DNA of 64,000 bases from a virus: positions 20,775 to 84,774 of IMG/VR virus record IMGVR_UViG_3300047552_002060, one strand, 5' to 3'. This document shows, piece after piece, positions 7,860 through 16,126 of this stretch. The position numbers and the translations under genes are program-made. The number at the start of each line of letters is the position of its first letter. Positions within the stretch are counted from its first letter, which is position 1. The notes beneath the pieces were generated by a model. The model made no database searches. It was not told the DNA's origin and worked only from the letters and a program-made list of their open reading frames with translations.

Positions 7860-8669
7860 CTATACTCCTGCTCCTGGAACACCTGTCAGCATCGGTTTCG
7901 GTACGACGACTTCCTCGTCAATCTTAACATTCGGGTCACTCTCTTCTTTAACATGTTTATTTAGTTCAAGCTTAGGAACATTGTGACGATTAACTCTGCT
8001 GTACAGCTTGTGAACTAAGACTTCCATATCAGCATGTGCTGGAGTTTTCTTCAGCTGCGACGATCGCAGTTTACGAAGGTTTCCTCGCTTCTTAGGTTCA
8101 ACGACTTTATCTGCCAAGCCCAACTTAATAGTTTCTTCTGCAGAGAGATATAAGTCGCGCTGACACACATCTTCCCAAAAGCTCTTAGGCATCCTAGAAT
8201 TGGCTGCATACACGTCATAGAGCATATCCTGAAGACGCTTTGCCTCTTCCATCGCGATCTTCGCATCTGTATGTGTACCTTCGAAATATTCAGTGCCGTC
8301 ATGAATCATAACAGTCGTGTTTGGATAAAGATAGCGTTCGTCACAGATGGCCATAATCCATGTAGCACTACTCTGAACAATCCCACCGCCGAAAAACTTG
8401 ACTTGACATGGACAAGCTAAGATCTCATCACATAGCCGTAGCATCGAGTAGGGATCACCGCCGGCACTATTCATATATAGTTCTATGGGTTTTCCAGGGG
8501 CTTCATTCACAAGTCGATGAAGAGCTCTCACTGCGAGTTCGATCGAACGTTGAGTCACTTCTCCACACTCTTCATCGGCTTGACCTGTGTAGTCTCCGAA
8601 GTAGATACGACGGTTCTTGGTATCTATACCGTAATCTAGAAAGTCACCTAATTCCGTTTTAAGGGCCAT
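7860..8669 (-). CDS. ClpP-like serine protease (phage paralogue A)
   Basis: A ClpP/crotonase-fold serine peptidase. Conserved are NSAGGDPYS (67-75), the nucleophile region GGGIVQSSATW with Ser101, MIHDG with His123, and RDLYLSAEE with Asp170, at spacings that match ClpP. The C-terminal 70 residues are an extra, charged tail. Phage ClpP homologues serve as head-maturation proteases or as independent peptidases. Here it is a lone minus-strand gene beside virion/fibre genes, far from the capsid genes at 56-62 kb. A second paralogue is at 22720. Confidence 0.85.
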   Translation of the reverse strand: MALKTELGDFLDYGIDTKNRRIYFGDYTGQADEECGEVTQRSIELAVRALHRLVNEAPGKPIELYMNSAGGDPYSMLRLCDEILACPCQVKFFGGGIVQSSATWIMAICDERYLYPNTTVMIHDGTEYFEGTHTDAKIAMEEAKRLQDMLYDVYAANSRMPKSFWEDVCQRDLYLSAEETIKLGLADKVVEPKKRGNLRKLRSSQLKKTPAHADMEVLVHKLYSRVNRHNVPKLELNKHVKEESDPNVKIDEEVVVPKPMLTGVPGAGV

Positions 8670-8730
8670 AATTTAGTATTCTACCCCGTTTATAAGTGTT
8701 TAAAAAAGCAACAATAACCAAAAGGACAAC

Positions 8731-8997
8731 ATGTCTAAGAAAGAAACCGTGGAAGAATTTTTGAAGCGTGGTGGGACTATAACTAAAATCCCGCCAGTAG
8801 CACCCGCAGAAGACAGCAGCAATGACCACATTGTACCCACTACCAATGGCGGCGGAACAACTATGTTTACCCTAGGTGAGGGCGCCCTATATTATTCTGA
8901 ATCTAAAGCTAAGCCCAAGAAACTCAAGAAACTTGATGAAGTTATCAATAAGTCTGCTCTTCCTGCTTCTCTATTGAAATACATGTCCAAAAATTAA
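8731..8997 (+). CDS. hypothetical protein, 88 aa
   Basis: A good ribosome-binding site (AAAGGAC). The N-terminus EEFLKRGGTITKIPP is a motif often seen at the start of small phage proteins of unknown function. The rest is Gly/Lys-rich and low in predicted structure. It is divergent from the ClpP-like gene and converges on the repeat-rich fibre gene, whose end it overlaps by 4 nt. Confidence 0.65.
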   Translation: MSKKETVEEFLKRGGTITKIPPVAPAEDSSNDHIVPTTNGGGTTMFTLGEGALYYSESKAKPKKLKKLDEVINKSALPASLLKYMSKN

Positions 8998-10682
8998 GTA
9001 GGATTTACCTTAGACACTAAGATTCCATCGACGAATGTTAATGATCCAGCAGCTCCAGGAGTGGTTAGTTTGGCGAGAGAAGCAGTGTCATTATTATTTG
9101 TTGTTGGAAACACACCGGGAATGTTAAGTGCAACCATGGCAGCAGCAGCCAAATCTTTGAATATGAGCTTCAATTGACTCTGCTGCAGTGGTAGCAGAGT
9201 ATTGTAATCTTGTAGTGGAGCTATCAGATCAGGGTCGACTCCTCCTTGGACTCCGTATAGGTAAGCCAATTGTAGTGCTTCGTCAAGATTCATAAATGTA
9301 TTGGCTTGACGCTGAGTAACAGACAATGGATCAACAATGGGCGTCGAACTTGTTATGGTTGGAGTTCCAATGTTGATTATTTGCTCTATGCCTGTTGCAA
9401 CAATTTGATTGCTTATTGCAGGTACACCCAGCTCTATAGATTGTTCGCTGCCCACTCCAACAACATTTGAAACTATCCCGGTTATTGGGGTGCCGATTAG
9501 AATATCTTGTTGGATGCCAGCTTCAACAGCGAATATTGAAGTATTGTTAGTGGGTACACCGACAGAGATATCTTGCTGAATGCCTATTGCAGTATGTGAT
9601 GTTATTGAACTGACAAGTGACAATCCTGTGTCAATCGTCTGATCAATGCCTATACCAATCGCGGGTATATAAACAGCTGCTATTGGAGTTCCAATAGTGA
9701 TGTCTTGTTGAATACCAACACTCAAAAATTCTCGATCTAGAGCACGCACTGCAGATGGCGTACCGACGTTGATAACTTGTCCAAAACCACTTCCAATTAC
9801 TGAAGCCGGTCCAGCAACCACCGGCGCTCCTACACTGATAGGCTCCAAGATTCCTACGCCAATAGTCGTGAGTGGATTAATATCAGCAGTAGGTGTACCG
9901 ACAGCTATAGTCTGTGCGATACCTACGCCCTGAGGTTCCTGTTGTTGAATAATTGCAGGTGTACCAATACTGATATTTTGTGCGACACCGACAGCTATAG
10001 TAGAAGCAAACAATCCAGAGGCTGGATCACCGACAGTAATAGTTTGATCAACACCTATGCTCGTTGAGGAGAGAGAAGTTGATGTGACTGGCGTTCCGAT
10101 ATCTATTGTTTGATCAATACCAACAGATTGAGCATCACCCTGCGACTGCATAGATGGAGTTCCAACAACGATATCTTGTTGGATACCAACGTTTACACAT
10201 GCAATTTGAGCAGGTTGAATAACGTCAACGACTAATCCTGGCCAATTGTAGGTTCCACTGCGCGGAATTACCCAAGAACTTCCAGTAAAGACAGCATTAT
10301 TCCTGATGCTAAGAGTGTAAGTATTTGTGCTGATTAATGGCCCAGAAAGCGCCAAAAGAATACTTCTTGCTCCAGCATTCCAAGTTACACTATTAATCGT
10401 CGGCGGAGTAGGTCCAGAGAGAGAGTAATCTGAGACAGTAGTGCTTACTGATTGCAGTGGAGCGGTGAATTGTATAGTAATAGTATTTACAGCTGATTCA
10501 CCATAGTGCGCTGACCACAATGCTCCTTGCACGACTTCTCTATCACCGGTGATAGAAAATTGACCGCGTTTGCCCGAATTTCCATTGAAGTTTGGAGCAA
10601 CATCAAAAGCCGAAGAAACTCTTTTCCAAGTATCTTGCTCCGTACTTGGCAATGCAAAATCATTGGATGCATAGGCAGTCAT
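8994..10682 (-). CDS. repeat-rich virion/fibre protein, 562 aa
   Basis: Three parts. The N-terminal 160 residues are beta-rich and begin like the neighbouring protein at 10682-11146 (NDFA.P.TEQ.T). The centre (about 165-440) holds about a dozen repeats of GI.Q.I.IGTP spaced 20-24 residues apart, probably a beta-strand stack. The C-terminal 110 residues are shared with the protein at 12713-13051 (MVALNI, ASLAKLT, VDGILV). Such modular beta-repeat proteins are typical of tail fibres or capsid surface fibres; no receptor-binding function can be shown. Confidence 0.7.
   Translation of the reverse strand: MTAYASNDFALPSTEQDTWKRVSSAFDVAPNFNGNSGKRGQFSITGDREVVQGALWSAHYGESAVNTITIQFTAPLQSVSTTVSDYSLSGPTPPTINSVTWNAGARSILLALSGPLISTNTYTLSIRNNAVFTGSSWVIPRSGTYNWPGLVVDVIQPAQIACVNVGIQQDIVVGTPSMQSQGDAQSVGIDQTIDIGTPVTSTSLSSTSIGVDQTITVGDPASGLFASTIAVGVAQNISIGTPAIIQQQEPQGVGIAQTIAVGTPTADINPLTTIGVGILEPISVGAPVVAGPASVIGSGFGQVINVGTPSAVRALDREFLSVGIQQDITIGTPIAAVYIPAIGIGIDQTIDTGLSLVSSITSHTAIGIQQDISVGVPTNNTSIFAVEAGIQQDILIGTPITGIVSNVVGVGSEQSIELGVPAISNQIVATGIEQIINIGTPTITSSTPIVDPLSVTQRQANTFMNLDEALQLAYLYGVQGGVDPDLIAPLQDYNTLLPLQQSQLKLIFKDLAAAAMVALNIPGVFPTTNNNDTASLAKLTTPGAAGSLTFVDGILVSKVNPT
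9350..10190 (-). repeat. tandem protein-coding repeats, GI.Q.I.IGTP
   Basis: Within the fibre gene, about twelve copies of a degenerate unit of 60-72 nt encode (V/I)GI.Q.I.(I/V)G(T/V)P. The invariant parts are GI, Q/E, I and the G.P turn. Linker lengths vary and copies have diverged, so this is an old expansion rather than an identical array. Confidence 0.85.
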
Positions 10683-11146
10683 TATGTCACCACCGGAGTT
10701 CCAATGTCAACTGTTTCAGTAACACCTGATTGAGTTGAAGCTAAATCTACATAGATTGGAATTGATGAAGCAATATTGGTAAAATATCCGTCGTAAAAAG
10801 TGTTATCGGCGACTTTTACAGTATATGAATTTTCTATGGCCAAAGTGCTGGATAGTGTCAATCGTATGTACGACTTTCCAGATATGAAAGACACTGATGT
10901 AACTGTAGGTGCAGATGTACCATTAATTATATAGTTACCAGCAACAGTCATGCTGCCACTAGTCAATAAAACTCGATCTGTCTGTATGTATAAAAAGGCC
11001 ACACTTCCCGATGGCGAATATCGGGCACAGAATGGAATGGGTCCAGTATTATTGCTTAATAACCAGGGTGCTAAATATACACGATGTGCGTAAGTATTTT
11101 GTTCTGTATTTGGCTGAGCAAAATCATTTGGAGTATAAGAGGCCAC
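10682..11146 (-). CDS. virion/fibre-type protein, short paralogue, 154 aa
   Basis: Beta-rich. It starts MASYTPNDFAQPNTEQNTY, clearly related to the start of the long repeat protein next to it, and ends in a single repeat unit (GVTETVDIGTPVVT). It therefore looks like the long protein with the repeat array reduced to one copy. The stop of this gene and the start of the neighbour overlap by 1 nt. Confidence 0.65.
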   Translation of the reverse strand: MASYTPNDFAQPNTEQNTYAHRVYLAPWLLSNNTGPIPFCARYSPSGSVAFLYIQTDRVLLTSGSMTVAGNYIINGTSAPTVTSVSFISGKSYIRLTLSSTLAIENSYTVKVADNTFYDGYFTNIASSIPIYVDLASTQSGVTETVDIGTPVVT

Positions 11147-11162
11147 AAGTCAGTGTCTCCTA

Positions 11163-12167
11163 TTACAGACTCGGCGCCACTGATCCCACTGTTAACCAAT
11201 GTCCAGAAACCATTCGCTCCGGATTGCCGGTTCCAGGAACCGTGCTTCCTGGAACAACTTGCGCCCCAATTGCCCAAAGATCGGGAATCCTGCCGCGTAT
11301 CCCTTTATGGGAAGTCGTCGTATCCATTACATAAGCAATAGGCAATGCATCTACAGTGGAATCTAAGTTATTAGTGGTTGTCAATACGGCCATTGACTGA
11401 CCACTAGGTTTAAAGTTTGTCGTCATGATCTGCATTGATGAAGTGGCTGCAGAATTATCTTGGGCTTTTCCACGTATTGTCCACGTACTAGATTCAGATA
11501 ATGCACCGACGCCCGAATCTAAAAACGTTGTCCACATTATGGTGCGAGCCGCATCAGATGAATGATATTCTGTTAGTGGTTCAATACAAATTGATGTAGA
11601 AAAATATCCAGTGCCATTGCGTGAGATGAAAAATCGAAACCCGCCATTTGCATCAGTAGAAAAATGAGTTTTACCGGCGCCAGCAGTAGTAGAGATAAAT
11701 TGAAATGATGTAAAAGCTGACTCATTAGTCGCTGTGGGTCTAGCTGTAGTTGAACCGCCGGTGAAAGCATTATTAGCAACTATGATAGAACCAGTCTGAT
11801 CATTCGTGGGGCCGATATAATCAAAGCAAACATACCAAGGACCATCTAACAGACCAGATGGCGATTGAAGTACAAACCATGTGTGTGCAGAAGCCGCAGC
11901 AGCACGCGTCCAGTTGCTCGCCGTGTAAGAGCCTGCAAAGTTAAGTCGATCTGTAGAATCCATGCCGGCTGTTGAAGCATTGCTGCTACCAACTAGGGTC
12001 CAATAAGCACCCGAAGGTCGTGCACCCTCCGAACCATCAGTTCCAGAAACGCTTCCGGTCAGTGTAGCTCCAAAGGCCCATAACGCGCTACTAGCCGCTC
12101 TAGACGCAGTACTGGTATCGTCCAGTGCTCGATTTATCGTTGAATACCATGTTTTGCTTAAAGTCAT
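11163..12167 (-). CDS. virion-associated protein, 334 aa
   Basis: Ser/Thr/Ala/Gly-rich, with almost all predicted structure as beta strands and no enzyme motif. Composition and position in a minus-strand block of fibre-like genes suggest a surface or tail protein. The start ATG follows a GAGGT ribosome-binding site. No specific family recognised. Confidence 0.6.
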   Translation of the reverse strand: MTLSKTWYSTINRALDDTSTASRAASSALWAFGATLTGSVSGTDGSEGARPSGAYWTLVGSSNASTAGMDSTDRLNFAGSYTASNWTRAAAASAHTWFVLQSPSGLLDGPWYVCFDYIGPTNDQTGSIIVANNAFTGGSTTARPTATNESAFTSFQFISTTAGAGKTHFSTDANGGFRFFISRNGTGYFSTSICIEPLTEYHSSDAARTIMWTTFLDSGVGALSESSTWTIRGKAQDNSAATSSMQIMTTNFKPSGQSMAVLTTTNNLDSTVDALPIAYVMDTTTSHKGIRGRIPDLWAIGAQVVPGSTVPGTGNPERMVSGHWLTVGSVAPSL

Positions 12168-12271
12168 GAAATTATACCTCTTTTTCTAAATATTTAAAGT
12201 GTGACCACGAATAGAATGAGCTTGCCTAATTACTATTTAAACAGTAGTTGGAGTGACTACAATACTAACAA

Positions 12272-12685
12272 TTACGTCAACTTGAAGATCTTATTAGTTC
12301 CTGAGTCGGGACTCCACGTGATATCGCCGCCGTTCGTGCTGAACGGTAAGGTGACACCGGTCGTGGTATCAATGAGTACAAGAAGTGGAGAGGTAGCCGC
12401 CGTTCCTGTGTCTTTATAGATTACGAAATATCGTACAGTCGATCCACCAGCAACGGCTGTAAAAGTAACTGAAGAGCTATTAAAGACGCCGTTGACAATT
12501 GTGACACCGCTAAGTGCCTGTGGAACATCAATAACATTCGCGTTGACGTCCGTCCAATACTGATGTGTTGCAAGGTTGGGAGTATAGGAGCTAGACACTA
12601 GAGCAATCTTGATCGTGTCTGAGTCAAGCACGAAACTACCATGTAGAAGACCCTGCTTGCCTAGAGTATAAAGTGCATTTGCCAT
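12272..12685 (-). CDS. phage structural protein, 137 aa
   Basis: The pattern (A.ALYTLGKQGLL.G.....DTIKIALVSSSYTPNLATHQYWTD) is that of a widespread small phage virion protein family, usually found beside tail or head decoration genes. Mostly beta; no catalytic residues. Exact place in the particle is not known. Confidence 0.7.
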   Translation of the reverse strand: MANALYTLGKQGLLHGSFVLDSDTIKIALVSSSYTPNLATHQYWTDVNANVIDVPQALSGVTIVNGVFNSSSVTFTAVAGGSTVRYFVIYKDTGTAATSPLLVLIDTTTGVTLPFSTNGGDITWSPDSGTNKIFKLT

Positions 12686-12712
12686 TTTTTCAATTTCCTT
12701 TTGTATAAATAT

Positions 12713-13051
12713 TTACGACGGATCCGTTTTTGCTACTAAAATTCCATCAATGAATGTTAACAATCCAGTTGTTCCAGACGGCGTCAATTTTGCCAATGTA
12801 ACGGTGGTTGATAGACCTGTAGGTAAAGCTCTCTTAATATTTAAAGCTACCATCATGGCAGCTATTAAAGACTTGAAGGGGTCCTTAACGCCTTGTTTTA
12901 CCGCTTGTACCGCAGGAGTACTATACAAGGGCATAGGATCAAGTACTGGCTGAGATATCTGGTTTTCAACACCAAATGCGAATGCTGCTTCTAGATCGCC
13001 CTCTAGAGCCACAATCCCCGTCTCCTGATCTGCTGTAATTATCAATTTCAT
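12713..13051 (-). CDS. fibre-type protein sharing a C-terminal domain with the repeat protein
   Basis: A 112-residue protein. Residues about 60-112 (AAMMVALNI, VTLAKLTPSG, LTFIDGILVAK) match the C-terminus of the 562-residue repeat protein almost motif for motif. The N-terminal half is unrelated. This shows exchange of a C-terminal module, perhaps a trimerisation or attachment domain, between virion proteins. Confidence 0.6.
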   Translation of the reverse strand: MKLIITADQETGIVALEGDLEAAFAFGVENQISQPVLDPMPLYSTPAVQAVKQGVKDPFKSLIAAMMVALNIKRALPTGLSTTVTLAKLTPSGTTGLLTFIDGILVAKTDPS

Positions 13052-13094
13052 AACTATTAATATATTCTACTTCGGCTGGAGTTAACTAAGACCT

Positions 13095-13133
13095 CTTTTC
13101 CGAAACAATTAATAGACAAGGGAATAATTCCCT
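13095..13133 (+). promoter_or_regulatory. TTTCCGAAA box and AGGGAAT dyad upstream of 13159
   Basis: CTTTTCCGAAA at 13095-13105 lies 53 nt before the start codon. A 15-nt dyad, AGGGAAT-A-ATTCCCT, spans 13119-13133 and contains a GAATAAT that could be a -10 element 16 nt after the box. The same box precedes other genes at a similar distance, so this is probably a promoter with an operator. Confidence 0.5.
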
Positions 13134-13158
13134 ATTGAGCAGGTAAAGAAAGGCACAA

Positions 13159-13491
13159 ATGAGTAATACACCTAATTTCGAAGATGTAGTGATTGGCACA
13201 CTCGGTCGTACGCTGTCTCAGCATGATTTGATGTATCATTACGATAGTTTACACACTGAGTTGACCAGTGAGTGGAATGTCGCTTATCGTGTCCAGGATA
13301 ACTTCACGACGGCTGTTCTCTTTAAGACTGTCGGGCGTGATTCAGGAGAGTTGCGTACGGAAGATATGTTTGTAGGTGTCTCAAAGCGAAACACTCAGGA
13401 CCGGAACCTTCCCATTCGTGGACGGTCACTGGCTCTCTCACGAGCAGTGCACGCATTCCTAATGGATAGACTCCAAAGTTTCAAGAGCTAA
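13159..13491 (+). CDS. hypothetical protein, 110 aa
   Basis: A good AAAGAAAGG ribosome-binding site. Mixed alpha/beta, soluble, ending in a helix (SRAVHAFLMDRLQSFKS). It is the first gene behind a TTTCCGAAA box and is followed at once by a small membrane protein gene. Function unknown. Confidence 0.7.
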   Translation: MSNTPNFEDVVIGTLGRTLSQHDLMYHYDSLHTELTSEWNVAYRVQDNFTTAVLFKTVGRDSGELRTEDMFVGVSKRNTQDRNLPIRGRSLALSRAVHAFLMDRLQSFKS

Positions 13492-13493
13492 AC

Positions 13494-13625
13494 ATGACTC
13501 TCTTAGAGTTTGTAGGTGATCATCCTATAGTAACTATACTGATTGCGATGATCGTCTGTAATACTGTTGTAGACATTGTACGCCTCATGACTCAGACTGT
13601 TGAACAAAAACACCACGAAGACTAA
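13494..13625 (+). CDS. small membrane protein, 43 aa
   Basis: It starts 2 nt after the preceding stop. One membrane helix (about residues 11-29, PIVTILIAMIVCNTVVDIV) is followed by a polar tail ending QKHHED. Unknown role; one of several tiny membrane proteins in this window. Confidence 0.6.
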   Translation: MTLLEFVGDHPIVTILIAMIVCNTVVDIVRLMTQTVEQKHHED

Positions 13626-13628
13626 TCT

Positions 13629-13639
13629 CTTTTCCGAAA
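13629..13639 (+). promoter_or_regulatory. TTTCCGAAA box upstream of the MoxR gene
   Basis: CTTTTCCGAAA, identical over 11 nt to the copies at 13095 and 16066, ends 47 nt before the MoxR start codon. A CATAAT and a CACAAT lie downstream. Proposed promoter element. Confidence 0.45.
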
Positions 13640-13686
13640 TCATCATAATTCGATTCACCCACAATGCAGCTAGGAGCAAATTATAA

Positions 13687-14829
13687 ATGAAGCCATCCAA
13701 TATCACCGCAGTTCTTGACCTCGCTCTGAAGGCCAATCAGATCGGCGAGATTGTTAACCCGATGTTCACCGGCGATGCTGGACTTGGCAAGTCTCAGATC
13801 GTTCAGCAGTGGGTCGAAAAGCAGCGCGAAGTCGATCCCGAGTTTGGATTCGTTGATCTCCGCATCGCCTATCTGGAAGCGCCAGACCTTATCGGCTTTC
13901 CTGATACGGCCAAGGATGAGAATGGTCTCGAGCGGACAATGCATCGTCTGCCTGAGTTCTGGCCGACCTCGGGTCGTGGACTGATTCTTCTTGAGGAGCC
14001 CAATCGTGGTACGACGGGCGTCATGAACTGCCTCATGCAGCTCCTGACTGATCGCAAGGTACACAACTATACTCTTCCACCAGGCTGGATGATTGCTGCA
14101 GCGGTCAACCCCGACTCATCCGAGTATGATGTCAACGCGATGGATGCTGCCCTTAAGGATCGCTTTGAGGAATTCGAGGTTGAGTATGATGCCCTCACCT
14201 TCATGGAGTTCATGGAGAACAGGGGTTGGGACGCAAACATCCAGCGGTTCGTTGGCAACGGCGTCTGGGTCTACAAGACGCCAAAGGAGCTTGGCCAGAA
14301 CGGCAAGTACATCAGCCCACGTACTTGGAGCAAGGTCAATGCTGCTGAGCGTGCTGGACTCAGTCAGAGCAATCGAATGCTCCACCGAATCACCGTGTGC
14401 GGCATTCTGGGCAAGGACATCGGCAACGAGTATCATTCGTACTGCTTTGATCAGGCGCCAGTGACCGCTCAGGAGATCTTGAAGGACAAGAAGGGAGCAT
14501 TCAAGCGACTCAAGGAGCACTGCGCAACGGATACCTATCGCGGCGACATGATTCCAGTCACGGTCGACAGTATTATCAAGGCTTACGGCGGCAAGAAGGC
14601 CGTCTGTAAGGACGATCAGATCGATGAAGATACGATGGTCGAAGTCGCCAAGATTATCCCGGCTGACCAGACTGCTAACCTCATCAAGGGTTGCGGGTAC
14701 GCAATCGCCAAGGGTCGTATGTCTGACTTCTTGAATCAATTCGTTAAGGATCACCCCGAACTCATCAACATCATGAAGAGCAATATCAAGCTCAATCGCG
14801 CAACAGGTGTTGATAAGGATAAGAAGTAA
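13687..14829 (+). CDS. MoxR-family AAA+ ATPase
   Basis: A 380-residue AAA+ protein of the MoxR branch: Walker A GDAGLGKS (29-36), Walker B LILLEE (100-105), sensor-1 Asn142 in AVNP, and a DRFE box with Arg160. MoxR ATPases work with VWA-domain partners as metal-dependent chaperones, and such a partner is encoded at 16126. The gene is notably GC-richer and more codon-regular than its neighbours, which suggests high expression. Start: ATG after AGGAG at 9-nt spacing. The substrate is unknown. Confidence 0.88.
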   Translation: MKPSNITAVLDLALKANQIGEIVNPMFTGDAGLGKSQIVQQWVEKQREVDPEFGFVDLRIAYLEAPDLIGFPDTAKDENGLERTMHRLPEFWPTSGRGLILLEEPNRGTTGVMNCLMQLLTDRKVHNYTLPPGWMIAAAVNPDSSEYDVNAMDAALKDRFEEFEVEYDALTFMEFMENRGWDANIQRFVGNGVWVYKTPKELGQNGKYISPRTWSKVNAAERAGLSQSNRMLHRITVCGILGKDIGNEYHSYCFDQAPVTAQEILKDKKGAFKRLKEHCATDTYRGDMIPVTVDSIIKAYGGKKAVCKDDQIDEDTMVEVAKIIPADQTANLIKGCGYAIAKGRMSDFLNQFVKDHPELINIMKSNIKLNRATGVDKDKK

Positions 14830-14863
14830 GAGTTTCCACCGAAAAACGTTCTTTTCAGATTGT

Positions 14864-14940
14864 TTGACTTGGTTCTATCTTAAGAATAGAGAGAGCAGCT
14901 AAAGAGCTGCTAAGTTCTGGTTCAAGTCCAGAGAGTCGAG
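14864..14940 (+). tRNA. tRNA-like sequence, degenerate (AAA at anticodon position)
   Basis: Ends pair as TTGACTT/GAGTCGA with two wobble pairs. The T arm TCTGG TTCAAGT CCAGA is perfect. The anticodon-like arm is GCAGC TAAAGA GCTGC (six-base loop). U8 and the D-loop GG are missing, and a CTAT/ATAG hairpin stands in the D-arm place. It is probably a decayed tRNA or a tRNA mimic. Confidence 0.45.
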
Positions 14941-15007
14941 TCAGTTCAATCACAGACGAATGGGTGACACAGAGTTGCACCCTACGGTGGGTCTTAATGG
15001 AGCATAT

Positions 15008-15115
15008 ATGCAAGGTTTGTTGTATGGCTGGATAGCTCTAATCGTACTAGCGGCGCTTTTCGCTTCTGTAGGATTAGGAGTATTGATTGCTATGTTGTTC
15101 TATCGTAAGAAGTAA
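15008..15115 (+). CDS. small membrane protein, 35 aa
   Basis: GGAG lies before the ATG. The peptide is nearly all one membrane helix (WIALIVLAALFASVGLGVLI), ending in the basic FYRKK. Together with the tRNA-like gene it accounts for most of the gap after the MoxR gene. The stop is followed by a run of eight As, after which another frame stays open to 15275. Confidence 0.55.
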   Translation: MQGLLYGWIALIVLAALFASVGLGVLIAMLFYRKK

Positions 15116-15275
15116 AAAAAACTGGAATGTTCCAAGAGTTGGCGTCCAGTACTGGGTTGATCTACGACGCGGGCAGATCGACAAATGGAAAAGAGAGGCT
15201 ATAAAGGCCGAACGAGATCGTTCGAATCGATTACCAGTTTATGTATGGAGAGAAAATAGTCATCTATTTCTTTAG
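15087..15275 (+). CDS. possible short ORF or frameshifted tail of the membrane protein
   Basis: The frame after 15115 encodes a basic, plausible domain (VGVQYWVDLRRGQIDKW, then REAIKAERDR). The only start in its own frame is a TTG at 15087 inside the membrane protein gene. A +1 shift at AAG-TAA before the A8 run would fuse it to the membrane helix. It may be a coupled small gene, a programmed frameshift or an indel; I cannot decide which. Confidence 0.35.
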   Translation: MLCCSIVRSKKNWNVPRVGVQYWVDLRRGQIDKWKREAIKAERDRSNRLPVYVWRENSHLFL

Positions 15276-15371
15276 AACTTTAAGATTATTAAAGTTGTCT
15301 GAGTACAGAGTTGAAGGTCTGGTGCCCACGCGGTTAATTCTGCAGTACATGCTAGAAAAAAGAGGAAGATA

Positions 15372-15974
15372 ATGAAGCGAAACTTAATTCAACTTGATAA
15401 CGAGATGCTTGAGATCAAGCGAGATGCGAAGGGAAATCTCACTGTAAAGCGGCTCACACCTGAAGAACTTGTCGAGGTGCATGTACTTGAAGATAGTGTA
15501 GCAACTTTACTAGACAATGACTTCAATAAGATCGCCAACGATACCATGGAAGGGCTTCGCAAGGAATTTAAGGCTTCTCTGCGAGAAAACATTCTGCGAG
15601 TGGTTGGTTTTACAAATAATTGGGGCAAGTGGGAAGTTGACAATTGTAACGGCCGGAATTCGCTCATCACAGAATACATTGCGCAAAAGATCAGGCAGGA
15701 TATTAAGGGAGAGTTCGACAGTCTCCTCAAGGAAGACATCGAAAAGATGCTCGTCCCCATGCGAAAGCAACTCGCCGCAGAGTATAAAGAAGTCTTTGCG
15801 AGGACCGTCCGCGAATCCATGCGCTACCAAGCACAAGAAGCGGCAAAAGAGTTCTTGACCAGTCTTCTCACTAAGGAAATCACCAAGGTACAAAAGCAAG
15901 CCATCGCAAAAGCAGAGGCTTGCTTTCTTGCCAAGAAGAAAAATGAAGACGCAGATGTAGATGCAGATGAATAA
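15372..15974 (+). CDS. hypothetical helical protein, 200 aa
   Basis: A strong GAGGAAG ribosome-binding site. Mainly long charged helices (residues 85-190), probably coiled-coil, ending in an acidic tail (NEDADVDADE). It lies between the MoxR and VWA genes, so it may belong to that module. No family recognised. Confidence 0.7.
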   Translation: MKRNLIQLDNEMLEIKRDAKGNLTVKRLTPEELVEVHVLEDSVATLLDNDFNKIANDTMEGLRKEFKASLRENILRVVGFTNNWGKWEVDNCNGRNSLITEYIAQKIRQDIKGEFDSLLKEDIEKMLVPMRKQLAAEYKEVFARTVRESMRYQAQEAAKEFLTSLLTKEITKVQKQAIAKAEACFLAKKKNEDADVDADE

Positions 15975-16126
15975 CTTTTACAAATATCCTTCGACTATTT
16001 AAAAGTTATCGACTTCAAAAACAAGTTGATAAACTATTAAAACAAATAGCGGCCAGAAAAAGTAACTTTTCCGAAATTAGACGGATTCGTTCAAAGAATA
16101 TTATTGAAGTTTCAATGGAGAGATAA
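15967..16126 (+). pseudogene. small gene disrupted by a +1 shift, upstream of the VWA gene
   Basis: An ATG at 15967 overlaps the previous stop but closes after 11 codons. From 15971 another frame is open for 50 codons and ends in a TAA that overlaps the VWA gene's ATG (TAATG), a hallmark of real, coupled genes here. Removing one T from the TTTT run at 15975-15978 gives a continuous 52-residue basic helix (FKSYRLQKQVDKLLKQI). Either a sequencing or assembly indel, or a frameshifted gene. Confidence 0.4.
16066..16076 (+). promoter_or_regulatory. TTTCCGAAA box upstream of the VWA gene
   Basis: CTTTTCCGAAA, identical to the two copies near 13.1 and 13.6 kb, 49 nt before the start codon. GAATATTAT follows about 19 nt downstream as a possible -10. 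It lies inside the frame of the small disrupted gene. Confidence 0.45.

Noticed and set aside
14116-14754. Long open frame on the minus strand opposite the MoxR gene
   Set aside because: It mirrors the codon-regular MoxR gene, has no ribosome-binding site and no plausible domain.
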